Below are positions 1 to 6,948 of a DNA stretch of 9,454 nucleotides, piece after piece. The stretch is from assembly GCA_023258655.1 (NCBI GenBank), contig JALQWO010000053.1:1-9454 (forward strand), given 5' to 3'. The notes beneath the pieces were generated by a model. It made no database searches. It was given only the letters and a program-made list of their open reading frames with translations, and was not told the origin of the DNA. Source of the stretch: Bacteroidia bacterium. Lineage in GTDB: Bacteria > Bacteroidota > Bacteroidia > NS11-12g > UBA955. The position numbers were made by a program, and so were the translations under genes. Numbering within the stretch: position 1 is the stretch's first letter; each line of letters begins with the position of its first letter.

Positions 1-14
1 ATAGAGCGAAATTA

Positions 15-28
15 CAACAAAGTTGTTG
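15..28. repeat. Short inverted repeat upstream of the Kelch gene
   Basis: CAACAA and TTGTTG form a perfect 6-base inverted repeat around a 2-base centre (AG). It lies about 40 bases upstream of the proposed -7 box of the Kelch gene. The size fits an operator half-site pair, but a 6-base match of this low complexity can occur by chance. The upstream gene is outside the window, so it could also belong to whatever lies to the left. Confidence 0.2.
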
Positions 29-69
29 GCTCCATGATTTTGGTCACACAGAATTTTACAGGGCGATGC

Positions 70-77
70 TACCTTTG
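70..77 (+). promoter_or_regulatory. Bacteroidetes -7 box (TAnnTTTG) for the Kelch gene
   Basis: TACCTTTG matches the Bacteroidetes primary-sigma -7 consensus TAnnTTTG exactly and ends 7 bases before the ATG at 85. A -33 element is weak: the nearest TTTTG (38-42) is about 8 bases too far upstream. The expected transcript would have almost no leader before the ATG at 85. The same box-N7-ATG layout occurs upstream of the adaptor gene at 5155. Confidence 0.5.
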
Positions 78-84
78 TGTAACG

Positions 85-1944
85 ATGCAATCATTGAATT
101 TTTTGTTCAGGCGAAAAAATACGTTGGTGATGAGCCTTTTTCTGGCTTTGATTTCAATGTTGAGCGCGCAAGACAATCCGTTTTCTCTGTCGATTCAACG
201 GTTGGAAATCCCCGGATTGCCTGGTTTGCACTCTTTTGCGGCGGCCGAATTTCAAGGAAAATGGTATTTGTTCGGCGGCCGCCGCGACGGGCTCCATCGA
301 AGGCAGCCGTTCCGGGCCTTCGATTCCGCCCACGCCAATCGCTATATCTGGTGTGTTGATTCTGCAACCGGAATTGTAGACTCTCTCCCTATCCATCAGC
401 TCTCTCCCTCTCTCCAATCGCAATTTGCCTCTACCAATATGCTCTTTCACCAAGAAGGCGCATTTCTCTACCTCGCAGGTGGCTATGGGTTGCCCTGCCC
501 CCAAGACAAAGGCCTTTTCTCACCGCCATCCCGCTTCACCGACCCCGAAGCCCACAGAACCATGCCGTATCTCACGCGGGTAGATCTCCAACAGATCGCC
601 GCTGCCTTTGCCCATCATACAACATCCAACACCATACCCGCCCAAGCATTTGAACAATGGTCCGATACCCAATTCGCCCTCACAGGAGGAGCCATGTTCT
701 ATCAAGCAGCCAATCGCCCCAATGATGCCAATCGCAGCGTCTTTTATTTGGTAGGAGGCCATCGTTTTGATGGATTGTACAATCCCAGGGGACCCCAAAA
801 TGGACCGGGTTTCGAACAAGAATACCACCCGGGAGTGCGGAGTTTTCAGCTGGCAATGACCATTCCCACATCCCGCAGAAAGCGAAAGGCCCAATCGCGA
901 AGAAAATCGGCACAGGCCAATACCCTCGTTGTATGGAACAAGAGCATCGTAGATAGTCAATTCCGTCGGCGTGATGTGAATGTCCTAGAATCCTTGCACC
1001 ACGGAGAATCTCCATTGGGAAGTCCAGGCACAATTAGCGGATACCCCCCAGTGCGCAAAGACATGCTGGTGTTTTCTGGTGTTTTTCAAGAGCGTGCCAA
1101 CATTCCCTACACCAATCTCTTAGAAATCAACGGAGAAGTCGGCAGCATCACAGAAGTTCCCCATTTTCACCAACTGCTTAATCAATATCACAGTGCCCAT
1201 ACATCGCTCTATTCTTACAAGACCGATGCCCAATTCTTTCTGTTTTTTGGAGGGATTTCCCAATATTTCCTCAATGATACAGGTGCTTTGGTACAAGATC
1301 CGGATGTGCCGGTAGTTACCACGTTGTCTGTGGTTCAACGCAATGCAGCCAATGAATACAGCGAGTTTGCTTTGCCCATCCCCTTGCCGAAAGGAATAGG
1401 TCCGGGTACCGAGTTTGTTCTGGCATCAACCATTCCCCGCATGGAAGGCACAGAAGTGATTGACCTTGAGTCGTTGCAAGGCGATTCCCAATTGTTGGGA
1501 TATCTGGTGGGTGGTTTTTCCACCACTGCCCCCAATGTGTTTTTCGACAACGATTCCAATGAGAGTCGCGCTGAATCCCACATCTATGCGGTTTATTGGA
1601 AGCGAAACAACGAATTCCGCGATCCGGCCAACAAATTCAACCTGGCCGACGCTTGGCCCATTGATCAAGGAAACAACGGTCAAATTCACTTTCAGGCGTT
1701 TACCAATACCGAAAACGGTCAAGTGTACTTCATGATCAACCTCAAAGAATCAGGTCCCTGCACAATGACCATTGGTGATGAGTCCAACAAATCACTGCTG
1801 AAGCATGAATTCCCAGGCGGACTCCCTGCTGGGGAGAGTATTTTCGCACTGCCGCTCTATGATGCAAACCGCACCAAAACCTATCATGTGCAACTGGAAT
1901 CGAATGGCACTGTGTTGAAAGAGTTATTGAAAATCAATCCTTAG
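85..1944 (+). CDS. Exported Kelch-type beta-propeller protein, possible T9SS cargo
   Basis: A predicted secreted protein of 619 residues whose ligand or enzymatic role I do not recognise. I place the start at 85 because it gives a proper signal peptide: basic RRK at residues 10-12, a hydrophobic core, and a likely cut after the LSAQ motif near residue 29. It also sits 7 bases after a -7 box. The longer start at 34 would put charged and polar residues in front. Kelch-like strands ending in a glycine pair recur: YLFGG (about 65), YLAGG (133), YLVGG (225), VFSG (331), FFGG (390) and YLVGG (477). This fits a propeller of about six blades. The last 85-90 residues (about 533-619) lack the Kelch pattern. 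They look like the beta-sandwich of T9SS C-terminal sorting domains, ending in a short-strand/basic pattern (ESNGTVLKELLKI). An Arg/Lys-rich segment (264-274) interrupts the propeller. The gene appears monocistronic here and converges with the tRNA-Cys unit. Confidence 0.75.
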   Translation: MQSLNFLFRRKNTLVMSLFLALISMLSAQDNPFSLSIQRLEIPGLPGLHSFAAAEFQGKWYLFGGRRDGLHRRQPFRAFDSAHANRYIWCVDSATGIVDSLPIHQLSPSLQSQFASTNMLFHQEGAFLYLAGGYGLPCPQDKGLFSPPSRFTDPEAHRTMPYLTRVDLQQIAAAFAHHTTSNTIPAQAFEQWSDTQFALTGGAMFYQAANRPNDANRSVFYLVGGHRFDGLYNPRGPQNGPGFEQEYHPGVRSFQLAMTIPTSRRKRKAQSRRKSAQANTLVVWNKSIVDSQFRRRDVNVLESLHHGESPLGSPGTISGYPPVRKDMLVFSGVFQERANIPYTNLLEINGEVGSITEVPHFHQLLNQYHSAHTSLYSYKTDAQFFLFFGGISQYFLNDTGALVQDPDVPVVTTLSVVQRNAANEYSEFALPIPLPKGIGPGTEFVLASTIPRMEGTEVIDLESLQGDSQLLGYLVGGFSTTAPNVFFDNDSNESRAESHIYAVYWKRNNEFRDPANKFNLADAWPIDQGNNGQIHFQAFTNTENGQVYFMINLKESGPCTMTIGDESNKSLLKHEFPGGLPAGESIFALPLYDANRTKTYHVQLESNGTVLKELLKINP

Positions 1945-1948
1945 CAAT

Positions 1949-1981
1949 AAAAAAATCCCCCTCGTTTTCTCGAGGGGGATT
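1949..1981 (-). terminator. Rho-independent terminator, minus strand, possibly shared by convergent units
   Basis: A perfect 11-bp stem (AATCCCCCTCG at 1954-1964 with CGAGGGGGATT at 1971-1981) surrounds a 6-base loop. On the minus strand the stem runs straight into seven U residues (the A-run at 1949-1955), the classic form of an intrinsic terminator for the tRNA-Cys/ABC transporter side. On the plus strand no U-tract follows (GGTAGTG). It begins 4 bases after the Kelch stop codon, so it may still act as a 3' end hairpin for that gene. Confidence 0.9.
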
Positions 1982-1988
1982 GGTAGTG

Positions 1989-2059
1989 AGGTCGGAAGCG
2001 GATTCGAACCGCTGTAAAGGGTTTTGCAGACCCGTGCCTAGCCACTCGGCCATCCGACC
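1989..2059 (-). tRNA. tRNA-Cys (anticodon GCA)
   Basis: The 71-nt cloverleaf can be drawn on the minus strand. The acceptor stem is GGTCGGA with TCCGACC, followed by discriminator T (U73), the identity base of cysteine tRNA. The D-stem is GCC with GGC. The anticodon loop is CTGCAAA, closed by GGGT with ACCC, and gives anticodon GCA at + positions 2025-2027. The T-arm is AGCGG-TTCGAAT-CCGCT. The outermost anticodon-stem pair is a C/U mismatch. The 3' CCA is not encoded (CAC follows) and must be added after transcription. It lies downstream of the ABC ATPase gene but has its own promoter box and a terminator 8 bases downstream. Confidence 0.97.
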
Positions 2060-2072
2060 TTTTTCGGGAGTG

Positions 2073-2101
2073 CAAATATACGAAAAATTTGGCTCAAACA
2101 A
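2073..2101 (-). promoter_or_regulatory. Promoter for tRNA-Cys
   Basis: Read on the minus strand, TATATTTG (2080-2073) is an exact TAnnTTTG -7 box. A TTG (2101-2099), 18 bases upstream and inside the end of the ATPase gene, fits the -33 element of Bacteroidetes promoters. Transcription would begin about 6-8 bases before G1 of the tRNA at 2059. The tRNA can therefore be made independently of the ABC operon, although read-through from it is also possible. Confidence 0.6.
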
Positions 2102-2774
2102 CAGCGCCGTCTGCCATTTCGATGATGCGATCGGTTTTCCTTGCGAAATCAGGATCGTGGGTGACAATGAGTAGGGAAGTGCCCAATTCATGGGTGAGTT
2201 CCTTGAAGATGTCGAATACCACGCCCGCGTTTTTACTGTCGAGGTTTCCCGTGGGTTCATCGCCCATGATGATGGTTGGGTCATTGATGAGCGCCCGGGC
2301 TATGGCTACGCGCTGTTTTTGTCCCCCCGATATCTGCGTCGCCTTTTTGTGCGACTGATCATGAACACCCAGCAACCGCAATTTTTCCATTGCATCGTGT
2401 TCAACTTCGGTTTTTGATTTTCTACCCAACTTCAAACCTGGCATCATCACATTTTCCAACACCGTAAACTCGGGGAGCAAATAGTGGAATTGAAACACGA
2501 AACCGATGTGTTGATTTCTTACCTCGGATAGGGCGGCTCCATCCAGTCCGGTGAGCAATCGATCGCCCAAAAACAATTCTCCTTCATAATCCGTATCCAT
2601 GGTGCTGAGGATATACAACAGGGTGCTTTTTCCACAGCCCGATTTTCCCATGATCGACACAAATTCTCCGCGGTTTACCTCCATGTTGATGTCTTTCAGA
2701 ACCTGTACTTTCACGGGGTCAACAAAATACTTGTTGATGTTCTTGGTGCGTAAGATCGGGGTGTCTAAATTCAT
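2094..2774 (-). CDS. ABC transporter ATP-binding protein, LolD/MacB type
   Basis: A 226-residue cytoplasmic ATPase that would power the permease encoded just upstream. All nucleotide-binding motifs are intact: Walker A GKSGCGKST (43-51), Q-loop glutamine (Q95 in FVFQ), signature ISGGQ (148-152), Walker B IIMGDE with catalytic E173 and the D-loop NLD, and the H-loop histidine H206 in VTHD. Length and motif wording (MGKSGCGKSTLL, DEPTGNLD) are those of the LolD/MacB/FtsE branch, which drives mechanotransmission exporters rather than importers. It follows the permease gene by 38 bases on the same strand, with no promoter box seen between. An adaptor gene in the operon argues for a split MacB-like exporter over a pure lipoprotein-sorting Lol complex, but sequence alone does not settle the substrate. 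Confidence 0.93.
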   Translation of the reverse strand: MNLDTPILRTKNINKYFVDPVKVQVLKDINMEVNRGEFVSIMGKSGCGKSTLLYILSTMDTDYEGELFLGDRLLTGLDGAALSEVRNQHIGFVFQFHYLLPEFTVLENVMMPGLKLGRKSKTEVEHDAMEKLRLLGVHDQSHKKATQISGGQKQRVAIARALINDPTIIMGDEPTGNLDSKNAGVVFDIFKELTHELGTSLLIVTHDPDFARKTDRIIEMADGAVV

Positions 2775-2812
2775 GGTTGCCGTGGTGGGGAATGTTGCTG
2801 TTAACTATTGAA

Positions 2813-4072
2813 TTATTGGCCGCGAATGATTTCTACTGGGTCAATTTTACTGGCTTTTCGCGCCGGTAAGTATCCGGCAAAAAAGGTGGTGACAATCGCA
2901 AATACAGCGCCAATTATATAAAACAAAGGCTGAAAATTTACGGGAAAAGTCTTCACCGTGGGAATGGCTTCCGTTTCAAAGGGCGCTTTGCTAATCAGGA
3001 AACTCAACAGCCCACCCATCGCCAAGCCAATCAATCCCCCCACAATGCCAATGAACATCGCCTGGTAAATGAAAATGCGTTTCACATCGCTACCCGAAAA
3101 TCCCGTGGCCTTCAAAATGGCGATATCGTTCATTTTTTCATAGATCACCATGTTCAAGATGTTGTAGATTCCGAACCCCGCCACAATCAGCAACGTGATA
3201 GAAACCGCATAAGTGATGATGTTTCGGATAGTAGTCCCTGTTTCAAACTGTGCGTTGGCGGCTTTGATATCGATGCTATTGACGCCGTAGGTTTTGGATA
3301 TTTGGTCCGACAAAGACTTTGCCTGCTCTATATCGTATAATTTTACGCTGATATCGGTGACATGGTTGTTGCCTTCACCAGCGATGCGCTGGGCCATTTT
3401 TACGTTCACATAGCTCTGCAATTTGTCGATATCGGCCAGCCCACTTTGGAAAAATCCAACCACTTTGAGTCGGTAGGTAGCGCCTGAACTGCTCAGTAAC
3501 TGCACCCGATCACCAATGCCAATACTCAGTTTTTTTGCCACGCCAATGCCCAGCACTATGCCGTTTTCATTGTTGGCCAGGTCGCGAGGAAGTCCATTGA
3601 CAACGTATTGCTTAAAATTGAACAAACGATCTTCTTCCAAAGGATCTATTCCAATGGCGTTGCCATTCAACAATACCGATCCCGACTGGTAAAAAATGCG
3701 GGCACTTACTTGCGGTGTCACACCCATGACCAAGGGGTTTTTCTTGAGTGTTGCCATCAAAGGTTGGTTGTTGTAAATGCTCGCTTGGTCTTGTTTGGGC
3801 TTGATGGAGTGTACCATATGCACTGCCCCTTTGTAGGCGGGATGCAATTGAATGGGTTGTTTGGCGCTAGGTTGAACTTCGTTGAAAATGCGGATGTGGG
3901 GTGTGCGATTCAATATCAAACCGTCTAACAGGCCGTTGAGACCGGTCATGAAACTCACGAGCACGATAAACGTACCAATGCCAAAGGTTACCCCCAAACT
4001 GGCAATGGCACTCTGCTTTTTTCTTGTGAGCAGGTGTGTTTTGGCAATTTGAATCAAGACCGCATTGCCCAT
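2813..4072 (-). CDS. ABC transporter permease, FtsX/MacB (LolC/E-like) family
   Basis: A 419-residue inner-membrane protein with the type VII ABC layout. TM1 is at about 22-44 and is followed by a large periplasmic MacB-like core domain (about 45-280). Three C-terminal membrane segments follow, at about 285-311, 333-360 and 382-401. The FtsX-domain coupling region (YEKMNDIAILKATGFSGSDV, 311-330) and the closing PARKASKIDPVEIIRG segment (403-418) are characteristic of the family. The start lies 3 bases after the adaptor stop codon, so the two genes are almost certainly co-transcribed and possibly translationally coupled. There is no fused ATPase domain, unlike proteobacterial MacB; the ATPase is the next gene. 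It probably acts as a homodimer, because no second permease gene is present here. Confidence 0.9.
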   Translation of the reverse strand: MGNAVLIQIAKTHLLTRKKQSAIASLGVTFGIGTFIVLVSFMTGLNGLLDGLILNRTPHIRIFNEVQPSAKQPIQLHPAYKGAVHMVHSIKPKQDQASIYNNQPLMATLKKNPLVMGVTPQVSARIFYQSGSVLLNGNAIGIDPLEEDRLFNFKQYVVNGLPRDLANNENGIVLGIGVAKKLSIGIGDRVQLLSSSGATYRLKVVGFFQSGLADIDKLQSYVNVKMAQRIAGEGNNHVTDISVKLYDIEQAKSLSDQISKTYGVNSIDIKAANAQFETGTTIRNIITYAVSITLLIVAGFGIYNILNMVIYEKMNDIAILKATGFSGSDVKRIFIYQAMFIGIVGGLIGLAMGGLLSFLISKAPFETEAIPTVKTFPVNFQPLFYIIGAVFAIVTTFFAGYLPARKASKIDPVEIIRGQ

Positions 4073-4075
4073 GGC

Positions 4076-5155
4076 TTATTTTCCCTTGGGAATCAAAATT
4101 TCCGATTGCTTGCTGAGTCCTTCCAAAACTTCAACATATTCCAAATTGCGCAAGCCGGTTTTTACGGTGACATCGCCGTCCTTGGTTCTGACTACATTGT
4201 TTTTGTCAATGCTCGATAGCGGTATCAACAAGGCCTTCTCTTTGCGATTGATCACGATATTCACTTCGGCATTAAGTCCAGGATACAATTGTGCGGGCCT
4301 TTCATCAAATACCGCCTCCACTTCAAAGGATTGTGATTTGGCATTCATGATGGGGATAATGCGGGTCACATGCCCCTTGAACGAGGTGCCTTTGTAAGCA
4401 TCCAAGGCGATGATCGCAGGCTGTCCGGGTTTGATTTTGGCGATGTCCACTTCATCCACTTCCATGTGGATCAAATAATCGCTGCTATTGCCCAATATTG
4501 CCAATGGTTTTTGGGGTGATACCCATTCTCCTTTCTCTGCAAGCAATTGAAACACTTCGCCGCTGATGTCTGATTTGATGTCGAATTCCGATAAATTCTT
4601 GCTGGCGCTACCTTGGTTGTTTTGGGCTTGTTTTTGGTTAAAGGATAACTGACTTTGGGCGAGGTTCAGTTTCGATTGGAGTGCCTTGACCGCGTTTTTA
4701 CTGGCGGCGGCTGCCAATTTCTTGGCTTCTAACTGCGATAAACTCCCGATGTTCTGCGCCCACAAATTCTGTTGGCGCTTGTAGTTCAGCGAATCCAGTT
4801 TGGCTTGCTCCACTGCGGTTGACAACTGAGCTTGAATCTCCTGCAATTGTTTTGCGCTCGTTTTTGAAAAAGCCAACGCTTCGCCCGCCGTGCTGGCAGA
4901 AAAGGCCGCTCCTGTGTTGTCCAAATGGGCTATCAGCTGTCCCGACGCTACCTGTTCACCTTCTCCAACGGTTAATTGTACGATGCGGCCCGAAATGGCG
5001 GGGTATAGGGTGTACTGCTGTGCTGCCTTGATGGTGGCACTGGCATAAACAGATTCTACAATGGGTTGGTAATCAGGGTGTATGGTTTCGGTTTTGCTTT
5101 TGCATCCCATGGCCAAAACCACGCATACAAAGACGCCCAAATGACTGAGTTTCAT
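4076..5155 (-). CDS. Lipoprotein membrane-fusion (HlyD/MacA-type) adaptor of the ABC exporter
   Basis: A periplasmic adaptor of 359 residues that would link the inner-membrane ABC exporter to an outer-membrane channel. The N-terminus is a lipoprotein signal with lipobox AMGC (Cys18). Domains in order: first half-lipoyl segment with AISGRIVQLTVGEGEQVASG (53-72), a Gln/Ala/Lys-rich coiled-coil hairpin (about 95-178), a second half-lipoyl segment (about 190-222, SDISGEVFQLLAEKGEWV), a beta-barrel (about 226-305, with YPGLNAEVNI) and a membrane-proximal domain to the end. It is first in a three-gene operon, 3 bases before the permease. The start at 5155 is favoured by the lipobox distance and by a -7 box 7 bases upstream. 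No TolC-like gene is in the window, so the outer-membrane partner must lie elsewhere. Confidence 0.92.
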   Translation of the reverse strand: MKLSHLGVFVCVVLAMGCKSKTETIHPDYQPIVESVYASATIKAAQQYTLYPAISGRIVQLTVGEGEQVASGQLIAHLDNTGAAFSASTAGEALAFSKTSAKQLQEIQAQLSTAVEQAKLDSLNYKRQQNLWAQNIGSLSQLEAKKLAAAASKNAVKALQSKLNLAQSQLSFNQKQAQNNQGSASKNLSEFDIKSDISGEVFQLLAEKGEWVSPQKPLAILGNSSDYLIHMEVDEVDIAKIKPGQPAIIALDAYKGTSFKGHVTRIIPIMNAKSQSFEVEAVFDERPAQLYPGLNAEVNIVINRKEKALLIPLSSIDKNNVVRTKDGDVTVKTGLRNLEYVEVLEGLSKQSEILIPKGK

Positions 5156-5162
5156 GGTGCAT

Positions 5163-5170
5163 CAAAAGTA
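5163..5170 (-). promoter_or_regulatory. -7 box (TAnnTTTG) for the ABC exporter operon
   Basis: On the minus strand TACTTTTG is an exact match to TAnnTTTG and ends 7 bases before the adaptor ATG, giving a nearly leaderless transcript. No TTG/TTTG is found at the proper -33 distance. That interval is instead filled by an inverted repeat (5171-5195), which suggests that a regulator supports or blocks this promoter. Confidence 0.55.
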
Positions 5171-5195
5171 CATGGATTTTTTCAATCTATCCATG
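5171..5195. repeat. Inverted repeat abutting the exporter promoter (candidate operator)
   Basis: CATGGAT (5171-5177) and ATCCATG (5189-5195) form a perfect 7-bp inverted repeat with an 11-base spacer, so half-site centres are 18 bases apart. It directly touches the -7 box at 5163-5170 and covers the -33 region of the exporter promoter. It could be a binding site for a dimeric regulator. It could also form a weak hairpin at the 3' end of the amidohydrolase transcript, although it lies 38 bases past that stop and has no GC-rich stem. Confidence 0.4.
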
Positions 5196-5232
5196 ACTTC
5201 CGTCACCCAAAACAGAAAAGGTGAAAACGATG

Positions 5233-6870
5233 TTAACGTTGGTAAATATGCTGTCCGCCAATGAAGGTATGCAAGACCTTCGCTTTGGGGATTTTGGATG
5301 CCTCTACGGTCATTAAATCGGTGTCCATCACAACAAAATCAGCCATTTTGCTGGGTTCTAAGGAGCCTGTGCGGGTTTCGTCGAAATTGGCATAAGCCGC
5401 CCACAAGGTCATTCCCCACAGGGCTTGCTTGCGCGTCAATGCTTGTTCGCCAAGGAAGGGCTTTTCCAATTTGCCAGCCGCATCCATGCGCTGGGTAGCT
5501 GAATAAAACGTGTTCATCGGTGATATGCCTTCTACAGGGAAGTCGGTTCCCAAAGCGATGACTTTGGCTTGTGATAACAAATTTTGATAGGCATAGCCTC
5601 CTTTGGCTGCGGTGCTGCACAACCGTTCATCGGCCCAAGGAGCATCAGACGTAGCATGGGTAGGTTGTACGCTGGGTATGATGCTGCGGGTGGCAAAAAT
5701 TCTCTGGTCTTTTCCACTCACGATTTGGGCGTGCTCAATCCGCCAGCGGGCATCGTAACCCTCCGGAATGTTCTTCTGAAACGTTCTCAATGCGATGGCA
5801 TTGGCACTATCACCAATGGCGTGTACACAAACTTGGAACCCTTTGTTGAGGAGGTACAGTTGGTACATTTCAAACTTGCCAACATCCATGATTTGTAAGC
5901 CTTTGTGTCCCAATTGGTCGCAGTAATCCCCTTTGAGTAAAGCCCCGCGTGAGCCCAATGCTCCATCCAAATACATTTTTACAGAGCGCATGGTGAACAA
6001 ATCCGTGTAAATCATGCCGTTGCGGGAGATGAAGCCCAAATTCTCTTCGCTCAATGACAACATGCCGTAGATTCGCAGGGGTAGTTTTCCATCAAATTGA
6101 AGTTTTTTGATGAGGTCAATGTCTGATAGGGAAATACCTGCTTCTGCAATCTGCGTAATGCCTTGAGCATGACAGTTTTTCAATCCCTTGGCCAATCCGC
6201 TTTCCCAGGCGCTGAAAGGCACTTTGGGCAATTGCGATTTTACCAAGTCTGCGGCATTGTCTATGCAAATTCCTTGAAACTTCCCATTCACTTTTACAAA
6301 CTCACCACCCAAAATGAGGGAGTCAGGGTTGAGGTTGAGGGCCTTCACCGCGGCGGAGTTGATCCAAACAGCGTGACCATCGATCCGGCTAAAACAAACG
6401 GGCATATTCGGAAAGGCCTTGTCGAGCAATGCCATACTCGGATACGCATTGTTCGCCCAATCATTTTGATCCCAACCCCTACCGATCAACCAGGGTAAGG
6501 TGTTTTTCTTGCTGAATTTTTTGGCGCGCTTCACCGCATCGGCCTCCGATTTGCATCCCACAAGGTCCACTTCGGTTAACCCCTTGGAATAGGCCAAGAA
6601 ATGACAGTGGGCATCAATGAATCCAGGATAAATGTACTTGCCTGGGAATTCTATCTTGGGTAGGTTTGGGTATAGGGAATCGGCCGTTTTGACATCTCCC
6701 GTGTACAATACCATGTCCGTATCTATGACCATGGCAGTTGCCGTGTTGAATCCGGTGTCTGCCAAATAAATTTTTTCTGCAGTAAAAATGACTCTATTCG
6801 GGTGATTTTGAGCGAGTAATGCGCATTGGCTAAAAAAAACAAACAGAAAAATTAAAAAAAATCGTCTCAT
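5233..6870 (-). CDS. Secreted YtcJ-like metal-dependent amidohydrolase
   Basis: A 545-residue hydrolase of the amidohydrolase superfamily, Amidohydro_3/YtcJ branch (relatives of N-substituted formamide deformylase). It has a cleavable signal peptide (MRRFF, hydrophobic core, cut near ALLAQ at residue 21), so it should work in the periplasm or outside the cell. Candidate metal ligands are all present: HCH (H88, H90) in PGFIDAHCH, a probable carboxylated lysine K298 in VKMYLDGALGSRGA, H350 in VCVHAIGD, H380 in RIEHAQ and the catalytic D443 in ALGTDFPVE. The C-terminal strand region (FVVMDTDLM) completes the composite beta domain. Length is typical for the family. Substrates of this branch are poorly known, so I name no reaction beyond hydrolysis of an amide-type or similar bond. 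It is transcribed away from the OB-fold/YceI cluster and ends 77 bases before the exporter adaptor, which has its own promoter box. Confidence 0.9.
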   Translation of the reverse strand: MRRFFLIFLFVFFSQCALLAQNHPNRVIFTAEKIYLADTGFNTATAMVIDTDMVLYTGDVKTADSLYPNLPKIEFPGKYIYPGFIDAHCHFLAYSKGLTEVDLVGCKSEADAVKRAKKFSKKNTLPWLIGRGWDQNDWANNAYPSMALLDKAFPNMPVCFSRIDGHAVWINSAAVKALNLNPDSLILGGEFVKVNGKFQGICIDNAADLVKSQLPKVPFSAWESGLAKGLKNCHAQGITQIAEAGISLSDIDLIKKLQFDGKLPLRIYGMLSLSEENLGFISRNGMIYTDLFTMRSVKMYLDGALGSRGALLKGDYCDQLGHKGLQIMDVGKFEMYQLYLLNKGFQVCVHAIGDSANAIALRTFQKNIPEGYDARWRIEHAQIVSGKDQRIFATRSIIPSVQPTHATSDAPWADERLCSTAAKGGYAYQNLLSQAKVIALGTDFPVEGISPMNTFYSATQRMDAAGKLEKPFLGEQALTRKQALWGMTLWAAYANFDETRTGSLEPSKMADFVVMDTDLMTVEASKIPKAKVLHTFIGGQHIYQR

Positions 6871-6948
6871 CTTTTGGGGGTTAGTGGCACATTTGTTGTT
6901 ACAAATTACGCAACAACTTTTAAGTTACTTGCAAAAATCACAAAATCT
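6871..6948. promoter_or_regulatory. Divergent intergenic region with an imperfect inverted repeat
   Basis: These 78 bases must hold the promoters of both the amidohydrolase (minus) and the OB-fold/YceI/cytochrome cluster (plus). TTGTTG (6893-6898) and CAACAA (6911-6916) form a 6-bp inverted repeat with a 12-base spacer near the centre. On the minus strand TAATTTG (6908-6902) is one base short of the TAnnTTTG box. On the plus strand I find no good box. The repeat could be a shared operator, but this rests on inspection only. Confidence 0.35.

Noticed and set aside
34..84. Longer N-terminus of the Kelch protein from the ATG at 34
   Set aside because: The 17 extra residues precede a complete signal peptide and would cover the -7 box at 70-77; the start at 85 explains both.
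520..1033. Minus-strand open frames opposite the Kelch gene
   Set aside because: They overlap each other and the Kelch coding frame and show no recognisable protein pattern.
2775..2812. Separate promoter between permease and ATPase genes
   Set aside because: No TAnnTTTG box is visible in the 38 bases; co-transcription is the simpler reading.
5171..5195. Inverted repeat read as a terminator of the amidohydrolase gene
   Set aside because: The stem is short and AT-rich, no U-tract follows on the minus strand, and it abuts a promoter box.
6820..6825. Cys16 of the amidohydrolase as a lipoprotein cysteine
   Set aside because: The preceding residues FSQ do not form a lipobox; an ordinary signal peptidase I cut after ALLAQ fits better.
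6874..6948. Upstream start at 6874 for the OB-fold protein
   Set aside because: It lies 3 bases beyond the divergent amidohydrolase start, leaves no room for promoters, and adds residues ahead of a normal basic membrane anchor.
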